A DNA stretch of 64,000 nucleotides, from assembly GCA_921293015.1 (NCBI GenBank), contig OV121087.1, positions 5,654,501 to 5,718,500 on the forward strand, written 5' to 3'. Positions 1 to 14,281 of this stretch are shown in pieces; position 1 is the first letter of the stretch; the number at the start of each line of letters is the position of its first letter. This DNA comes from Phorcus lineatus. Lineage: Eukaryota; Mollusca; Gastropoda; Trochida; Trochidae. The notes beneath the pieces were generated by a model, which made no database searches, had not been told where the DNA came from, and was given only the letters and a program-made list of their open reading frames with translations. The translations under genes were made by a program, and so were the position numbers.

Positions 1-3000
1 TTTTACCTTGAATGTACTGATGGTTTCCTCTGTAGCGTTGCAAAAATGCAGAGTGCGTTAAGAAATTGCTCGTCCTTGATAAGGTAAGTGCAAGGCTTCT
101 TTAACTCTCTAGTAAGAAGCAGAGGTTTCAAGTAGATCAGTAAGATATATATACAGAAAATTGAAATTGTTACAGTATAATCAGTTTATGAAGGGTTAAT
201 GAAAATAATCCTTAGCTACATTCGAGAATAGGCATAGATTATTTTGAAAATCAATTTATCCTCTTTTCGTGATATCATAGTATTCATATACTTCTTTTAA
301 TGTTGCCACAACATGTTCCTGGGAAGAATACGAAATAGGAACTATCAATTTCAATTGCTATGGTATGGACTGCAATGAAGAAATACGCTTACATGGTAAC
401 AGTGCTTGTAAGGTTAAAATAATTTTATCAGATTATCCAAAGACATACATTCCATATGCAGGTTTCGTTTTTAAAAAAGCGAGATATAATGGACACGGGC
501 AGGGTCATTATGGTTGTTAAATACGCAGATACTTTATTTTCATGGACATGTATATGAGGTAAACAGTCTAACAATTCAATCTTTATACAATCATTTCATT
601 TCATTTTTATGATACCTACGCTTGATAATGTATAACAGTGTCACTCAAATAATGAAAAGGGCGCAAAATACTAGCGATATACGATTTAAAGTGATCAAAT
701 TAACCATGTATCATATGAAAAATGTTCATATTAAAACAGGAGGCTCAAATTCATGACGTTCGACAAACAACAATGCAGCTACAAGAGTAATGTTTGATTG
801 ATTATGCTTCTGTTGGCCAAATGCAGTTGATTATCATTAAAGATTTCCGATAGAATTTTTATAGTTTTTATGCTCAGATGGACAGAAACATTAACTGTAA
901 AAATATGCATTTAAAAAGCATCATCTAATTTGCAGAATATCAATTGCTGCTTGGTTTATTCCCTGGTGAAAAGAAACTTTTTCTACTTATGTGATAAGCT
1001 GTTTTGGTCCTGATTATTTTCAATTCTACAATCTTATTTCGGTTTACGGTAATACATTTAAAAAGCGTCCAAGAATAGGAAGAAATCTTTTCTTGATCAA
1101 TATTTCCTATTTAGTGCTAGTTGAACTTTTATACTGATTTCGAAGATTCTCAGACCATCTAGCCCAGACATATTTTGTTCTCTTCAAACAGCCCGGGTTA
1201 AGCCCACTGACTGCTATACACAATTTGCTTCAACACGACTCAGTAGGATCAATGATTATGTAATGCTGCCAGAACGCACCTAATGAGGTTAACATAATTT
1301 GATTAATTTCTCTCAGCAGACGTGATGTAACAATGTGATATGCGGAAACACAATAATAGCAGTCTTTGAAAGAGTATTAGCTTAGGCGATTCTTTTGATA
1401 CAACATATATAATGGCTCATTTAGTCTTTTGTCAAAAATAACTTGGTTTAAACATTAGATTTATAAAGATCAATTCTGTAGTTCTGAAAATCATTACACA
1501 AGAGCCTTACTTAAATTTCGCTGCAAGGAACAAAACTTTGCTTATGTTATGTGGTTGTCCTGACATCTACATCAATTAATGACTTTTTTAAAAGGACTGT
1601 AACTGTTACCATATAGAGAAATAGATATGTTGATGATGACCTAAATAACACCTAAAAACGCGAGTCTTGAAGGTATGGGAATAATGTATTTGGGGAAATC
1701 AACATTTTCTGCTCTTTAATTTGATTAAAGTCATTTTTAATCAATCGAACCGATTTACAATTTGCCATAGCAGACATTCATATTTACAACCATTTCCAAT
1801 AGTGATTAAGAAGTTGAAGATTTTGCGTTTCTTTTGGTGTTCACTATACAATATCAAAGTATAAACTATATATTCATTCATGTTTATAACATCACCGAGC
1901 ATTTGTTTAATCTGACTCGTCATCAGACATGAGGGTTGAAAAATCTAACAGGAAAGCCAAAAGCAGAATTTTTTTATCAATAGTTATTAAGTCACCAAAA
2001 TAATTTCACGCAGTTATGAAACAAATACTCCTCCAAACTGTAAATGTCTTTAAATGTTTCTTCGGCAAGTTTTTTAGTTGTTTGAATGAAATGTAACAAG
2101 GAAATATAGAACAAAGAAGTATTCTTCTTTTCCTTTTCTTTATGGCATATGTTTGCGTTGATCAAAATGTTGCTATGCCATAGATCTATGCTATAAGACT
2201 ACCTGAAAGGGTTAAAGATGAGGCCTTAGTAACGTGGTCGTGAGGATAAATCAAATGCATTCTACGTGCAGTGTGGTGGTATAGATATAGTAAGACATGC
2301 TTTAAAGAACAAATAACTTGCGTAATCAAGTGTACCACTCAAATGAGCCTCTGACATTCATCTGGGAGGCAATCTGATTCTCAAGTGGTAGGAATGCTTT
2401 AAGCTGTCCTCAAGGAAACTGAAATTGGCAATGTACTCCTATTACTGTTTTTAAAGCTCCCAAGTGATGGCTTTCAATTATAATACTGCAGAGTTTTCAT
2501 CTATCACACTACTGACACAATCTATAAACTGTTGATCCTATATTATCATGAATGTACATTTCTGCATTGAAACAAGCCAACACCCAATTCTGTCAAAACT
2601 TTCTTGAATGACCTTAAATTAATTGTGTTTTCCTACCTTACGTTTAATTTATTCAAAGTACAATTCTATTCATCTAATAACGTTTAAAACGTCGACGTTT
2701 CAAATCTTTGATATTGCTCCGGCAAGTGAAATTTGCAGAGAGTCTCTCCCATTTATCATGATTGCCTCGTAAGGGGGAAACATAAACATTTGCAGTGAAT
2801 CATCAATTTTAAGTGCCATTTTATACAATTCATTCATTTGAACGTTTGAACATGAGCTATAATCTGTTTTTTAGCCCTTCTTAATAATGTAAATAAGTTT
2901 CATTGAGAGTTTTAGATGTTATTCAGCAGATAACAGGAGTCCAGTTTGAACAAGACTAGCCTCTGACCAGCATATGATCAGTGCTACTACAGAGAAGTAG

Positions 3001-6000
3001 ATGGATTCTGCCTTTGTTTTTACATGGATGCAACATGCTTTGGTTATCAAGCAGACATAATACCCCATAGAAGTCGAGAAGGAGGTTTTTAATATTATCT
3101 AAAATCAGATTTTAGACACAGAGACATCTAGTGTTGATGTATTTGCAGTCACTCTGTATACTGAATCTAAGTGCAGATTTGCAACTGGTCACCTGCAGGC
3201 TGGGTTTCTTTGAAGGAATGTTTTCATTAGTTGAGCATCATCATCCTCACAGTGATGCCCAACATTGACGAAGAATATAAGATTTTTACAGTAAATAAAA
3301 TGTGAATTAAAAAAAAGAAGAAAGTAACAGAAATATACATCAACGTAGATACTCAAAAGAATACAAGCAATTGAATGTCATTTTTCCCTAATTATAAACT
3401 GTGTTACAAACTGGCTTATAAACTTGAAAAAAATGTCTACCGAATTATACGAGGCTGCAGTCACGTGATACTGTCCCTGAGACTTTATAATTTTCATTAC
3501 AGGTCTATATATATGTAGAATATAGCGTGCTACAGCTTAAGTTGAATAGCAGTAGTGTTCTAATGTGACAAAGTATTTAGAGGGTAATGTATCTGTCATG
3601 TTAGAGGACATTTTGTGTTTTAGTGTAATATCAGCGGTAGTGCAGAGCCTGATTTTTTATTAAAAACACAATGCTAGACGTTTCAGATTGTCTTCTTACA
3701 AAACCGATTAACATTGAAATTATCAAAAAAGAGTTTGTGTTTATTTCTTTGAGAGGCTTTTAGAATCTTTTAACAGAGATGAGGAATTTCTATCTATTTT
3801 TGTCAAGTGTTCGACGTTTTGGTGACTGTCAAGCATCAAAAATAAAACTGCTGAAATGGAGAAGTTAAAAATACATTCAAACTTGTTTTTATTCAGTCAG
3901 TAGATAGAAAGTTGGGTTAGAACATTGAGAGGGTTATACGTTTGCAATATTTGAGACAGTGTCACAATGGCACAACATTACCTATCGCTTTCTACTCATT
4001 AATCCAAATTATCTTTTGAAAGACGGGAATAATCGTATTTGTTTGGTAGATCAACGGTAACAATAGACCAAAGAATTTTTCCAATGAAGATGAAAAAAAT
4101 CTCTTGACCAAAACCTTGACATTTATACCGATACAATTCGAGGGATCTTTATCTGTAATACAAAATATTTTGAAGTGCTGCTTCAGGACATTTAGGTTGC
4201 GTCCCAATGACATAATGTATTTTGTTTCAGAGACCTTTCTGTCAGATTAATGCTCTATATATGACATGAGATAAGTAGCGTTGTTTATATCATTGAAAAC
4301 ATCGTGTACAATAAGTATTTCAAATCAATATGATATTGATAAAATAAAATTCTTTAACATATTCCGAGAGAATAATATGTGAACTAGAATATTGCTCTAG
4401 ACATGAAAGCATGTGCAGGTTTAAGATGCCTATTGTAAACAACTGTTTAATGTGTGTCATATCGATAGTCCATTCTCTCCATTAGGATATTCTTTCCTTT
4501 CCCTTCCTCTGATATTCAGTTACATAAAAGAACACTGTTTGCACGCAATAAACACTGAAAATACTTTGATGTTCATCCTGTCTGGGGGTCTCTATATTGT
4601 CTCAATCAATATATATGAGAGTTGGCATAATTAACTCCATTCCATTCGTCTTTCTTCTGAGGGTATAAAAGCATCGAGCATACATCATTTTAAAAAATTA
4701 AAAGAGAAAAATCGTTCTCATCCCTTCACAAATATTCTCTCTCTGATTTAGCACAAATACTGGAAACTACAGTAACGGTTTGAAGATGTCCATATGCTGT
4801 ATACATGTGCAACCTAATGCGTACGTATACTTTACTCTATTTCTGTAAATATGGCATGTTTTCCATCTAAGGTTTATCTCAATTAATTATACTTAAGAGT
4901 AGGAAATTTACATAGCAAACATATCCACATAGATTGCATGCTCATGGATCACCCTCTATTATAAGCTTGGTCCAACCCAAGCAGCTAATTACAGCGCATG
5001 AAGTCTACATTGACAACAAATTCCAATACCATCTCATTATATTCTTTGGGCTCCATGCTTAAAAGAGTGACACCCTCATGGAGACTTCTCGGTACCAATG
5101 GCAGAGACATTATACAGCATTAATACCGTTCAGCATGTTCAGCAATAATTGATAATTTATTTGACATATTAAAAAGAATATGAAGAAAAAACAGCATAGG
5201 TATAAATTGTAAATCAATTACAGCGTTGTTAATTTAATTTTCGTGATGTTTTCTGGCTTAGTGAATTCCATGTTTATTGATAAAGTTGTCTGTTATGTGA
5301 TTGTCTAAACTGCTTTTTAAAAATGCTTTAATATTGCAATTGCAGCTGTTGACATACATATTTACGGGCAAAGACTTTGAAAATAGTAATACGACACTCA
5401 TACAGATAACTAACGTTATGAAATTTCCAATCGAACACATTGGTCTTTTAAGTACAAGCCAATTGGTAAGTCTAATATAAATTAAAACCTTATGAGAACT
5501 TTAATCATAGTATAACGATCATCTCAGAATGCATGTAACTTCATATTTTTCACTTTATAATGAGATTTTAACACCGTTTTAAGTGTATGACAACATCGTT
5601 TTGAGATTATTTAGTTAAGAGTCTCCCTAGTTTAGCTTTCAACTAAATAAGTAAAACTGGATCTTTTATTTCCATATGCTGAATCTGATACTAATAGTTC
5701 AAATAGATTTTGACAGAACTGAAAACATACAAACTGAAAAGATGTACATTTATATTTATAGCGTCAACGATATTAGATGGTCAAAGCTAATGGTATTTTG
5801 CTCTCATTGATTTACGAATCCGTTTTTAATCTTATTTAGTGTGACTACTTTTCATTCTGTTTCAGACCATGCATTTATTTTCGGCGGACAACAATTTATA
5901 AAAAATATGATTAAATTGCATTGTTTTCAATTATTGCAATTCGTCAGTTATTTTGTCCCAACATTGTGAACCATTGTTCACAAGTCATTCACGTCATTCC

Positions 6001-9000
6001 GGCTTTTTAACGTCTTACCCCAGACCTTGATTTATTCAGTTCTCGTCTGCCAATGGTAACGTTCCACCATATGAGCGAAAAAATAATTTCTAACTTTGAG
6101 ACTCTTAACTTAATGCTCAGGCATAGGACAGATTAAACTGACACGTCATATGAACATGTGCTCTTTAGATCAATGGGTTAATCAATTTCCCCCCATCATT
6201 TCGACATATGATAATCACTCTCCGACTTCAGAGGCAAAGACGAGTGATGTGATAATGTCATAACTGTGTACAATTGGTGCAGGATATAGTGTTAGGCCGA
6301 GGACGAGCCCGCGTGTCAAACTAATGGAGACTGTGAGGACCATATTTTAATCAAAGCAAAGTCACTTCTTTGACAATGATAAGGAAGTGTCCAAAAACAT
6401 CAATTTCATTGATAAATCTACTTATTTTGCTTTCAAGCAAAACATTAGTATTATTTTTTGTTATTAATTAAATTGTTTTGACTACACAATATTGGCAGCC
6501 CTTGAATATATTATTGGTTGTTGGACATTAGTTGATAACTAAAAATCTCTGCTTAGATATTGTAATATCTAGACATTTGGGACGACATTGCAGCAAACAA
6601 GTTTTTCAAAAATTACCAGTTAAAACATTTGACTGATTGATGTCCTTAACTTGCTCTAATTGCTTTTATTGTTCAGTTTATAATATCTTTTTTTATTCAT
6701 AATATTTCAGTCTCATATTGTGGTTGTATTATTTCCTAGATGATATCTTGAAACTCACTCACTGCACAGCATAAGCAGATTTTTAATCTTTATTGCTTTT
6801 TTTCTTTGATTTAAACATATTTCTTTAAAAGAAATGATTAGGTGAAAGTAATCTTACTTAGTGAAACCCTCTCCTGATCAATCACCTTTTTCTAATGTGA
6901 CTAAATCAAGGGCGAGCGATATCCACATGGATTTTGAATGAGCGTTTCATGTATTTAAAACTGTATGAATAATCCTAATAATTGACATTTATTGGAAAGA
7001 TAATATACTAGTGTATTTCATTGGTAACTGTTAAGTATATATTTTAAAGACCACATAGTCGTAACTTTTTATCCACGCCTTTGAAGTCGCAATATATAGG
7101 CCAACAGGTAAACAAATTAATATCCCTGGATGTTTTTCAGGCTGAAAAGTTAAATTTTAGTTATTTGTAGTTTATTATAATTCAATGATATCATCTTACG
7201 GTGGGGAAATATTATGGACAAATTGTAATTGTAAATAAACTTCATACGTCAATGGCATCAAGAATAAACTAGTTTGCGAACAAATCTACACAACAACTTT
7301 TTATACTGATATCTAATTTTGAAAATCATATATCTTTCAGAATAGACTACATGATAAGACTTTGGAATGAAATCAAATATTTATTTTGACAGACACACTG
7401 ATCAATGTGATATCTTGTTGATTTTTTTATGCAGTAAGATATTTCGGGTTTGTAAAGAAAACAAAGTGAAATGTAAGTTTTATTGTTATTTGGTGATATT
7501 GGTAGCTGGACAGATGAGATAAAGCTTATTTATGATTAATCTTGTGAGCACGGTTTCTGATATAAAAAAATATGTTCAGCCTTGGCAAGTTATAAGATAC
7601 TGTTTATTATTATTTTATCACACTTATATGATAACCTCATTGTCATAATATACGTAAAAGTAGATTGGTATTTATATGTGTGTTCAGAAAAAACAAACAG
7701 ATAATCTGTTTCTGATAGAATGACCCGATTGGTTTCAAAATAGACAGTGAAGATAATATCGTGAAGTTAACATATTGGAGAAACTAATTTTTGACCAAGA
7801 CTCACTGATATACTAAACCAAGATAAATGAGAATGTAAGTGTGGAAAGATATACTCTTTGTGTGAAGGTTGAATCCCCAAGAGGTTTTATCTATCTGAGT
7901 GTCAAATATAATTTATCCAGAGCGATAATGATTTCTACTTCCTCCAATACAAGTTAACATGACATATCATTATATGACAATACCGATTTGTCAGTTACTG
8001 AAAATGCTATACTGTTTCTCAAGTTGTTTTCCCTTCCTTTGTGTATAAACAATTTAAAACCTGACTCACGCATTACTAACTTCTTTGATGAAAGTGTAAT
8101 TAGATCAGCTAAGGCAAATCTTTACTACTTGTTCTTACTTGGTATGAGAGCATTTCAGACACATTTCAGTAAATATAATTTCAATTACGAGGGAATCTTC
8201 GATTTCTGAACAAGAAAACCAGTTTCTATTTCCTTGACTGAATAATGGAAACCAACTCCTCATTAATCAATCTGATCATGATATGTCCAATGTATCGAAA
8301 TGATATATGCAACTTTGGTTGTTTACTGTTCCGTTTCATTAAAGGTTAATTTACCAACACTGCACTCAAGAAACTCCGAAATGAAGCATTCATAATTAGA
8401 AATGATAAACGGAAAATTGCTTATATCATCCATCAAAGGGGTAATCAAATTATTTACTCATGACTTAATGGTAATGCGAGTTGATTTTATTTATATAAGA
8501 AAAACGTTTTACTACTGTTTCTGATACATCTGCAATTTTTAACAACATCTTTCTACGCTATAACAGCAAGACATATCTTTCACAGGATTTCTCTCATTAC
8601 TGAAAAGTAATGCAAAATAGAAATAGAGAGAAACGAATGTCAGTAAATTGCTTCTCTCGAAACATTTTATCTTCAAAACTCAAAATTATAATGAATATCA
8701 AGCTTTAGTATTTTATTTTGAATACGCCAGGTGTCTCTGTACCTGTATCTGTAACACTATACCTTTTATTTAATATTACTTTCAAATACCATGGTGTTTT
8801 CAAACAAATTTCATTGTCTCTTCCTTTTCATCTTATAATTGATGGATATGTCATTGAAACTGGAAGCTTTAGTTCTCATAATGAATAGAAACCTCTACCT
8901 AATGCCTCCTGAGAGTTTATTTACCGAAATTATGTTTCTGAAATAAAAGCCCCATGCTGTTAAGAATACAAAAGTACACAAATGTATAGCTTGAGCTAAA

Positions 9001-11096
9001 ATAAAAAAGGAGACGAATAGTATCTAGGCATCAACTCGTTGATTTATAGCATGCTTAATCCTTTCTGTGTCTGACATACGATGAATAGTTCTGATATTAT
9101 CTCTCCTGTTGTTGGGTCGGGTCACGTGACTGCTCTGTAGTTACCAACATGATGTCGAAAACCAAGGCAAACTATGGACTACTGGCTTTTTATGATGAAT
9201 GGTGGACGTCAATATCAAACTGCTGAATATATAGATGTTACCTAGTATTATCTAGTAGTATCTATAACCGACTTATTTCCACTTTCAAGTTGGAGGTAGT
9301 TTCCTTTTAAAGCTGGGATCTAATTTCTCGTCGTCTGACATGGTGCCGGTCGCACTATGAAAAATAGGTTTTTCGCCGCTTTTGTCTATTACATGTTACA
9401 CCGATTTTCAAGGAAAGAGTTTGAGCTTTTATGTGAAGGGTTGCTGGATTTAAAAATTGCAAAAAGTGCATTTGCGTTGCATTTGCAACAGGATAATGCC
9501 AATATTTCCATATTTACTTTAAAAAAGGTAGTTTTCTCAATGAACACGTCCTGGTTGTATTTTGTTGTTGTTTCACCAGACCCAGATCCGATTAAAACTG
9601 TTCATCGGTTCATAAACTAAACATTTGCAATGTTTGAGCTAAACTATGAATGAAATTGGAAAATGGATTTCATTTAACCTTATTCAAATTTGTTTTGTTT
9701 TTGCTTTTTGTTGTTTTGGGAGGGGTGAAATAAACAAGCTTACAAAGTGAATGTCACGGTTGACTGCAAAGCATATGTTGTGAACAAGAAGACTAACTTA
9801 TTGTTGGCTTATTTTAAAGAGTTTGTAAATCAATAATCAACATGTGTTCCAATTTTAATATATCAATGTCAAATATCAAATTTAAACTATGTAACTAAAG
9901 TTGTCTCATTTGTTTTATCTGATGTAACATTGTTGTATCACACTATGTGCACTAACGACAAATACTTCTACTTATTCTTACTGGTAAGTTAACTTATGAG
10001 TAAATTATGAGTAAAATATCCTAATGTTTAATAATCACCGTTTCTAGGGAAGTTTTTACATAAATATTTATTCGATTTTCAAGCTATGAAGTCTGATAAG
10101 TCTTTAATATTTTTAGTTGAAGAAAGTATGTTAATGAATCACTTCTATAACAGACATCTAAAAGATTTGCGAATGTTCGTTTTGCCGAAATGTATAGAAT
10201 GGTAGGGTTGTCTAATAAATAACATAATCAATAAATCCAATAATATTATGTGTTAATTCAATTCAATTAATTGCTGTATGCAATGATAGTTACCAAGAAC
10301 TTTAAATAAACATACTAGAGTCAAATTCAACACATTGTCATTGTTTGAGAAAATGACTTATGCTAAACAATGTAATTTGTCAAAGAATTCCATTCGGTTG
10401 ATCGTGATGTTTTGATTTAAAGGTTAAAAGAATTGCTATATATATTGCTATAGAATTTTGTTATTTGAATTTGTGTTAGTTTGCTCAATATTCAGTTTCA
10501 AATTCTGTTTAAGCGTGGAGTTAAATGTAATTATTTTTTAAACTATTAAAATAACGTACGTTCCTTTGCTCCAAACTCTACATTAAACATCTGCCTTCCA
10601 TATACTGAAATGTTATGTCTATTTTGAACCGTCCTTTTTGTCGTACCAGAGTGTGACTTAGCATGGATTTCTTCAATAAAATCTGCCGGAGTGCGTTTGG
10701 CTCTGCAGTTCATCAACGTTTTAAAAAAGTTGAACAGTTAAAATTTATAGAATACATTGTTGAATGGTTAACAAATCTACGATTTCTACGATTGTCGAGA
10801 AATGTGTTATTTGTTAAAAAGGCTCCAGAGGTATTTAGATTTTGATAATGTATAAATCTCAATTACTTGGAATCTGCACAAAAAAGTTGTTTTTTTCACC
10901 GGTATTTAGTCCACGAGAAGAAGACCAATATAGGGGGTTTTTTTATGAACAGACACACCTGTAATAGTATTCACGATTCCTAATCGTGAGGCAGTCTTTC
11001 TGCAAGATTTCATAATTTTTGAGCTTCCGTAAATAAAAAATAATCTATAAAGGGGTGTTTGAAGAGTGGTTTTTAGAGGGAGGATGAAGTGCTTAA

Positions 11097-11100
<4 letters not shown>
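1..11100. other. Gene-poor AT-rich DNA
   Basis: I see no supported gene here. All open frames are short (87 codons at most), lack recognisable domains, and are what AT-rich non-coding DNA gives by chance. No tRNA, rRNA, long terminal repeat or tandem array was recognised. If the minus-strand Ig gene ends near 11.4 kb, this stretch is downstream of it. Confidence 0.6.
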
Positions 11101-11141
<41 letters not shown>

Positions 11142-11175
11142 ATATTATTATATATATATATATATATATAATATA
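11101..11175. repeat. (AT)n microsatellite
   Basis: About 75 bases of alternating T and A with a few TTA interruptions near the middle. It is a simple-sequence repeat. A chance open frame that crosses it on the minus strand is not a gene. Confidence 0.95.
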
Positions 11176-11408
11176 AGCAAAATTGTAGCTTCCTGTGGTC
11201 ATGCTTTTTAAAAAAATGAGAAACGTTTATGAAAAGACGAAAGGACGGAGGTGCAGACAGACGGTTGACATCAATGCCTGATGAGCTCGATAATAGAACA
11301 CACAAGAATCAGTGCTGCATTTTATTACATTACAAGTAAAACTCCTTTAAAAACTGACAGCTAGCGTCGATCATAATATTATTGACGTAGTTTGTCAGAA
11401 ACTGCTGA

Positions 11409-11540
11409 TTATAAATCGAGGCTCATGGGAGATTCGGAAATCTTCACTGCTGAACGTCCTTTCCATATGTGGAAGTCATTGGGGGATTCGACTGTAGAAA
11501 TATCCTCGCTCGAACGATTTGCATCCTCACTCTTTGATTT
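11409..11540 (-). CDS. Possible 3'-terminal coding exon of the Ig gene (weak)
   Basis: On the minus strand an open stretch ends in TAA at 11411-11409 and encodes an acidic, serine-rich tail (contains KSKSEDANRSSEDIST and ends SPMSLDL), the kind of sequence seen in cytoplasmic tails. It lies about 0.9 kb downstream of the last clear Ig exon. A TTACAG acceptor sits at 11572-11570, but read in phase 1 like the other exons it reaches a stop after five codons. The longer frame would need a poorer acceptor near 11541 (TTGAG). Either a five-codon end or this tail is possible, or neither. No membrane segment was found between 11541 and 12445. Confidence 0.2.
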   Translation of the reverse strand, partial: KSKSEDANRSSEDISTVESPNDFHIWKGRSAVKISESPMSLDL

Positions 11541-12445
11541 CTCAACGGTTTGTTAAGCGGGAGAAGGATCTGTAAGTATTGTAGATAAACAACAGCTGAA
11601 ACACTGTTTCATAATCTGGTTGAAATCATTACAAAATTTGAAACATGAAATTGAAACTTAAATTGATCTAAATTATTTGAATTAAAACTGTTAATACGGA
11701 TACATTTATAGATATGATGACTGTTTTAAAGGAAGACGGGGTCAGGTGATTGTAGCTGTGAATATTCATTCTTCAAAAGAGAAACGCCAAAGAGGATTTT
11801 AGAATGTCCGTTTCATGATTAAGTGATAGATAGATAGATAGATTCTAAACAAAATTAGCATGAACAACGGCAGTTTCTATTTCTCCTGAACTTATTAGTA
11901 AAAAGCATTTAAAGTGAAATGCACATTTTCACATATTAAAACACCCCAAATTTTTTACTTGAAATTAAAAGATTTAGGATGTCTGCGTTTCCTAGCATTT
12001 TAACTTTCATAAGGGGCACTAAATTAAGCATAACAATACCGCCCAAGATGCATGATATATGGCCCTTCATTTCAACCAATTAGAACGCCTGTTAAATGAA
12101 CTTCACCGTGCATCAACTTCCTAACAGACTGCAGACTATTCTTCAAAATACCATCGCATCACCGGAAGAGTTTGTGGATTGTTTTTAATTGACTTTATTT
12201 AAGCACTCTTTGCCCATATGACGTAAAACAGCAAATACATAACTAAAACACAAGTTATTCCCTGTGATACCCCATTGTTAAATAAAGGAAACAAAAACAC
12301 ACACAAAAGCAGCTATATCGGACAAACGTTTTATCTATTCACATGTGAACCATTAAAATTAAATGATATCATAAACATGCTGTTAGATTGAATATATTTA
12401 TCTATCAAACATTAACGTTTTGAAAGGTGTAGTGAGACAACTCAC
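11541..12445. other. Non-coding stretch downstream of the last clear Ig exon
   Basis: No open frame with domain features was seen. A short (GATA)n run lies at 11825-11843. If the gene continues to 11.4 kb this is its last intron; otherwise it is 3' flanking DNA. Confidence 0.4.
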
Positions 12446-12715
12446 AGAGAACAGTCAGTGTAGTGTTGCAGGTGGATGAGCTGTGTCTCCTGAAACCTCT
12501 ATCATCTATCATTGTGTTACGGGCTGTGCAGGTGTACACTCCATTGTCAGACACCTGCACATTCTCTATCAGCAGGTGAGGTCCCAGGAACGTTGTGGAG
12601 AGGTGCGTCCAGGTAATATTATCAGGTGCAGGCAATGCTTCCACGTCACAGGTTATATTCACAGATGTGTTAAGTAAGACATACTTGACAGTCAGGCATG
12701 TTGTCTTCACAGGAT
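12446..12715 (-). CDS. Ig-like domain exon, type B, last in the gene
   Basis: A 270-bp exon (90 codons) bounded by an AG acceptor at 12717-12716 and a GTGAGT donor at 12445-12440, phase 1 at both ends. The domain has the Ig hallmarks: a B-strand Cys in VNITCDVEA, a Trp in NITWTHL, and the F-strand motif DNGVYTC. It also carries the extra pair of cysteines typical of the B-type exons in this gene, one near the start (TTCLTV) and one near the G strand (SSTCNTT). It is the most 3' of the clear exons and a diverged relative of the array B exons. The partner ligand is unknown. Extracellular location is inferred from the domain type and from N-glycosylation sequons. Confidence 0.8.
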
Positions 12716-12928
12716 CTGGAGTATGAGTAATACTGTGTAAATAATTCATTGATATGAAATAAGGTTTTCGAAAACGAAAACAATAACAAAATCGATGAAC
12801 ATAAATGGGAGTGTTGGTGTTTCAGGAATAAATTAATTAGCGTTTGAAACGGTTTAATAGCTGTTTGGTACACCAATTTTAGTCATATAAAAAGAGAACA
12901 ACCAAAAGGATTCAAGCATTTTACTTAC

Positions 12929-13210
12929 AGAGAACGCGAAGCTCTAGCAAGTGAATGCCAAGTCCCTCGTTAACACCAGCCTCTGTGAGATTCATCCTGT
13001 TCCTCGCTTTAACTATGTAATATCCTGCATCAGATCTGTTAACGACGGAGATCAGAGGAGAAAGTGCTGATGCCTTACATGTTCCATTGTCGTTCTGTTT
13101 CTTCAATTCGTAAATATGAGGGATTGGATTCGAACCCATAGAAAGACTAATGTTAGCATAATAGCCCTCGATCACTGACTTGGTGCTTACAACTAAAGGT
13201 TGTGGGGGAT
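12929..13210 (-). CDS. Ig-like domain exon, type A (no Ig disulfide)
   Basis: A 282-bp exon (94 codons). The acceptor is TTTTTCAG ending at 13211 and the donor is GTAAGT at 12928-12923; phase 1 at both ends. It begins DPPQP and ends LELRVLC. The F-strand motif is DAGYYIV, where canonical Ig domains have Tyr-x-Cys, and the B-strand position is also not Cys (NISLSMG). It therefore resembles an Ig fold without the core disulfide. It is the same length as the array A exons and aligns with them, notably in the ISxxNRSxxGxYIVK segment and in the LGIHLLEL/LQFIRLH end. It follows a B-type exon (14015-14281), keeping the B-A alternation. Confidence 0.78.
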
Positions 13211-14014
13211 CTGAAAAATCAAACTATGTCTCAGCTATTATTTAAATGAGTTAAACAAACACTTTTCTCTTTAATCAAAGCTTAAGTGATAAACTCAAAC
13301 TGAGCCTGGATTAAACTCATCGTGTATTTCTATGAAAACGAGGATTAAAGTGATAAAGACACGTTTATTTGGTAACATTTTATTTATTCTACATCTACTC
13401 AGCAAAGGTTTGTTGAATCATGTCCAAAGTTAGTGAAAATATCACAGAAATAGGCTCGGCTCATTCAATCATCTTTCTGACGAAACCTTTTGAGGAGATG
13501 ATGAAACATCATGTTCCTATCACATGTTAAAATACAATATTTCTATTCCCACTCGAACACATTTAGCATGGATTTCTGAAATCACCGGGATCCAAATGCC
13601 AAAATTAAAATTTCCTCTGTATGAAAACGTTAACCGTTTTTGTTTTGTTTTTTGAAATTTTACCAGAATTGTGTTTTATTAATATGTTATTGCAGAATTA
13701 TGAAAATATGAAAGTTTTAATTTTTACCCAATGCCGCTTTTTGTAAAATGCCACAATTGTCTCAGACATGCAACATATGTACCATGCATGTGTAGTGTTG
13801 AACTGACCCCAGTGGGGTCTGTTAATCGTTAATGATTATTATAAAAATTTCACAAAGTAAAAGCTCTTCAAAGTAAATTATGAACAATGTATCAAACTTT
13901 TGTTCAGCAGCTGTATATGTGAAGCGGGACGACAGACACAGATTAGATATATATAGGAAAGGAGAAAGTAAAATAGGGTTAATTCACTGACTTGCCATAA
14001 ACATCATCACTTAC

Positions 14015-14281
14015 ACATCACGTTCACTCTAGTAGAACATGTACCAGTCACTAGCCTGGATTTCCCAGTCACAATTAGAGTATTACTGGCGGTACATATG
14101 TAAAAATCAGCGTCAGTCTCAGCAATGTTAACCAGCACTAGAGTTGAACTATTGGACAGACGTTCGCCGGATCTATACCACTGTACAGTGGGCAGAGGAA
14201 AGGAATCTACTTGACATCTGAGAATCACCTCCCCACCTTTCAGAACATTCTGCTCCTCTTCACAAGACACTTCAGGAGGAT
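14015..14281 (-). CDS. Ig-like domain exon, type B
   Basis: A 267-bp exon (89 codons), acceptor TTTGCAG ending at 14282, donor GTAAGT at 14014-14009, phase 1-1. It starts DPPEVSCEEE and has the Ig core Cys residues in VILRCQVDS and DADFYICTAS, with Trp in VQWYRSG. The additional cysteines (VSCEEE and TGTCSTR) match those of the array B exons. It is the first diverged B exon downstream of the array. About 730 bp of intron separate it from the type A exon downstream and 800 bp from the array upstream. The upstream intron from about 14880 still resembles the array unit. Confidence 0.8.

Noticed and set aside
1741-8209. Several 60-73-codon frames in the first 9 kb
   Set aside because: Length and composition are as expected by chance in AT-rich DNA; no domains or splice context.
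9357-10845. Two plus-strand frames (9357-9620 and 10663-10845) that might be first exons
   Set aside because: No domain, no second exon in frame, and only weak GT donors near their ends; not enough to call a gene.
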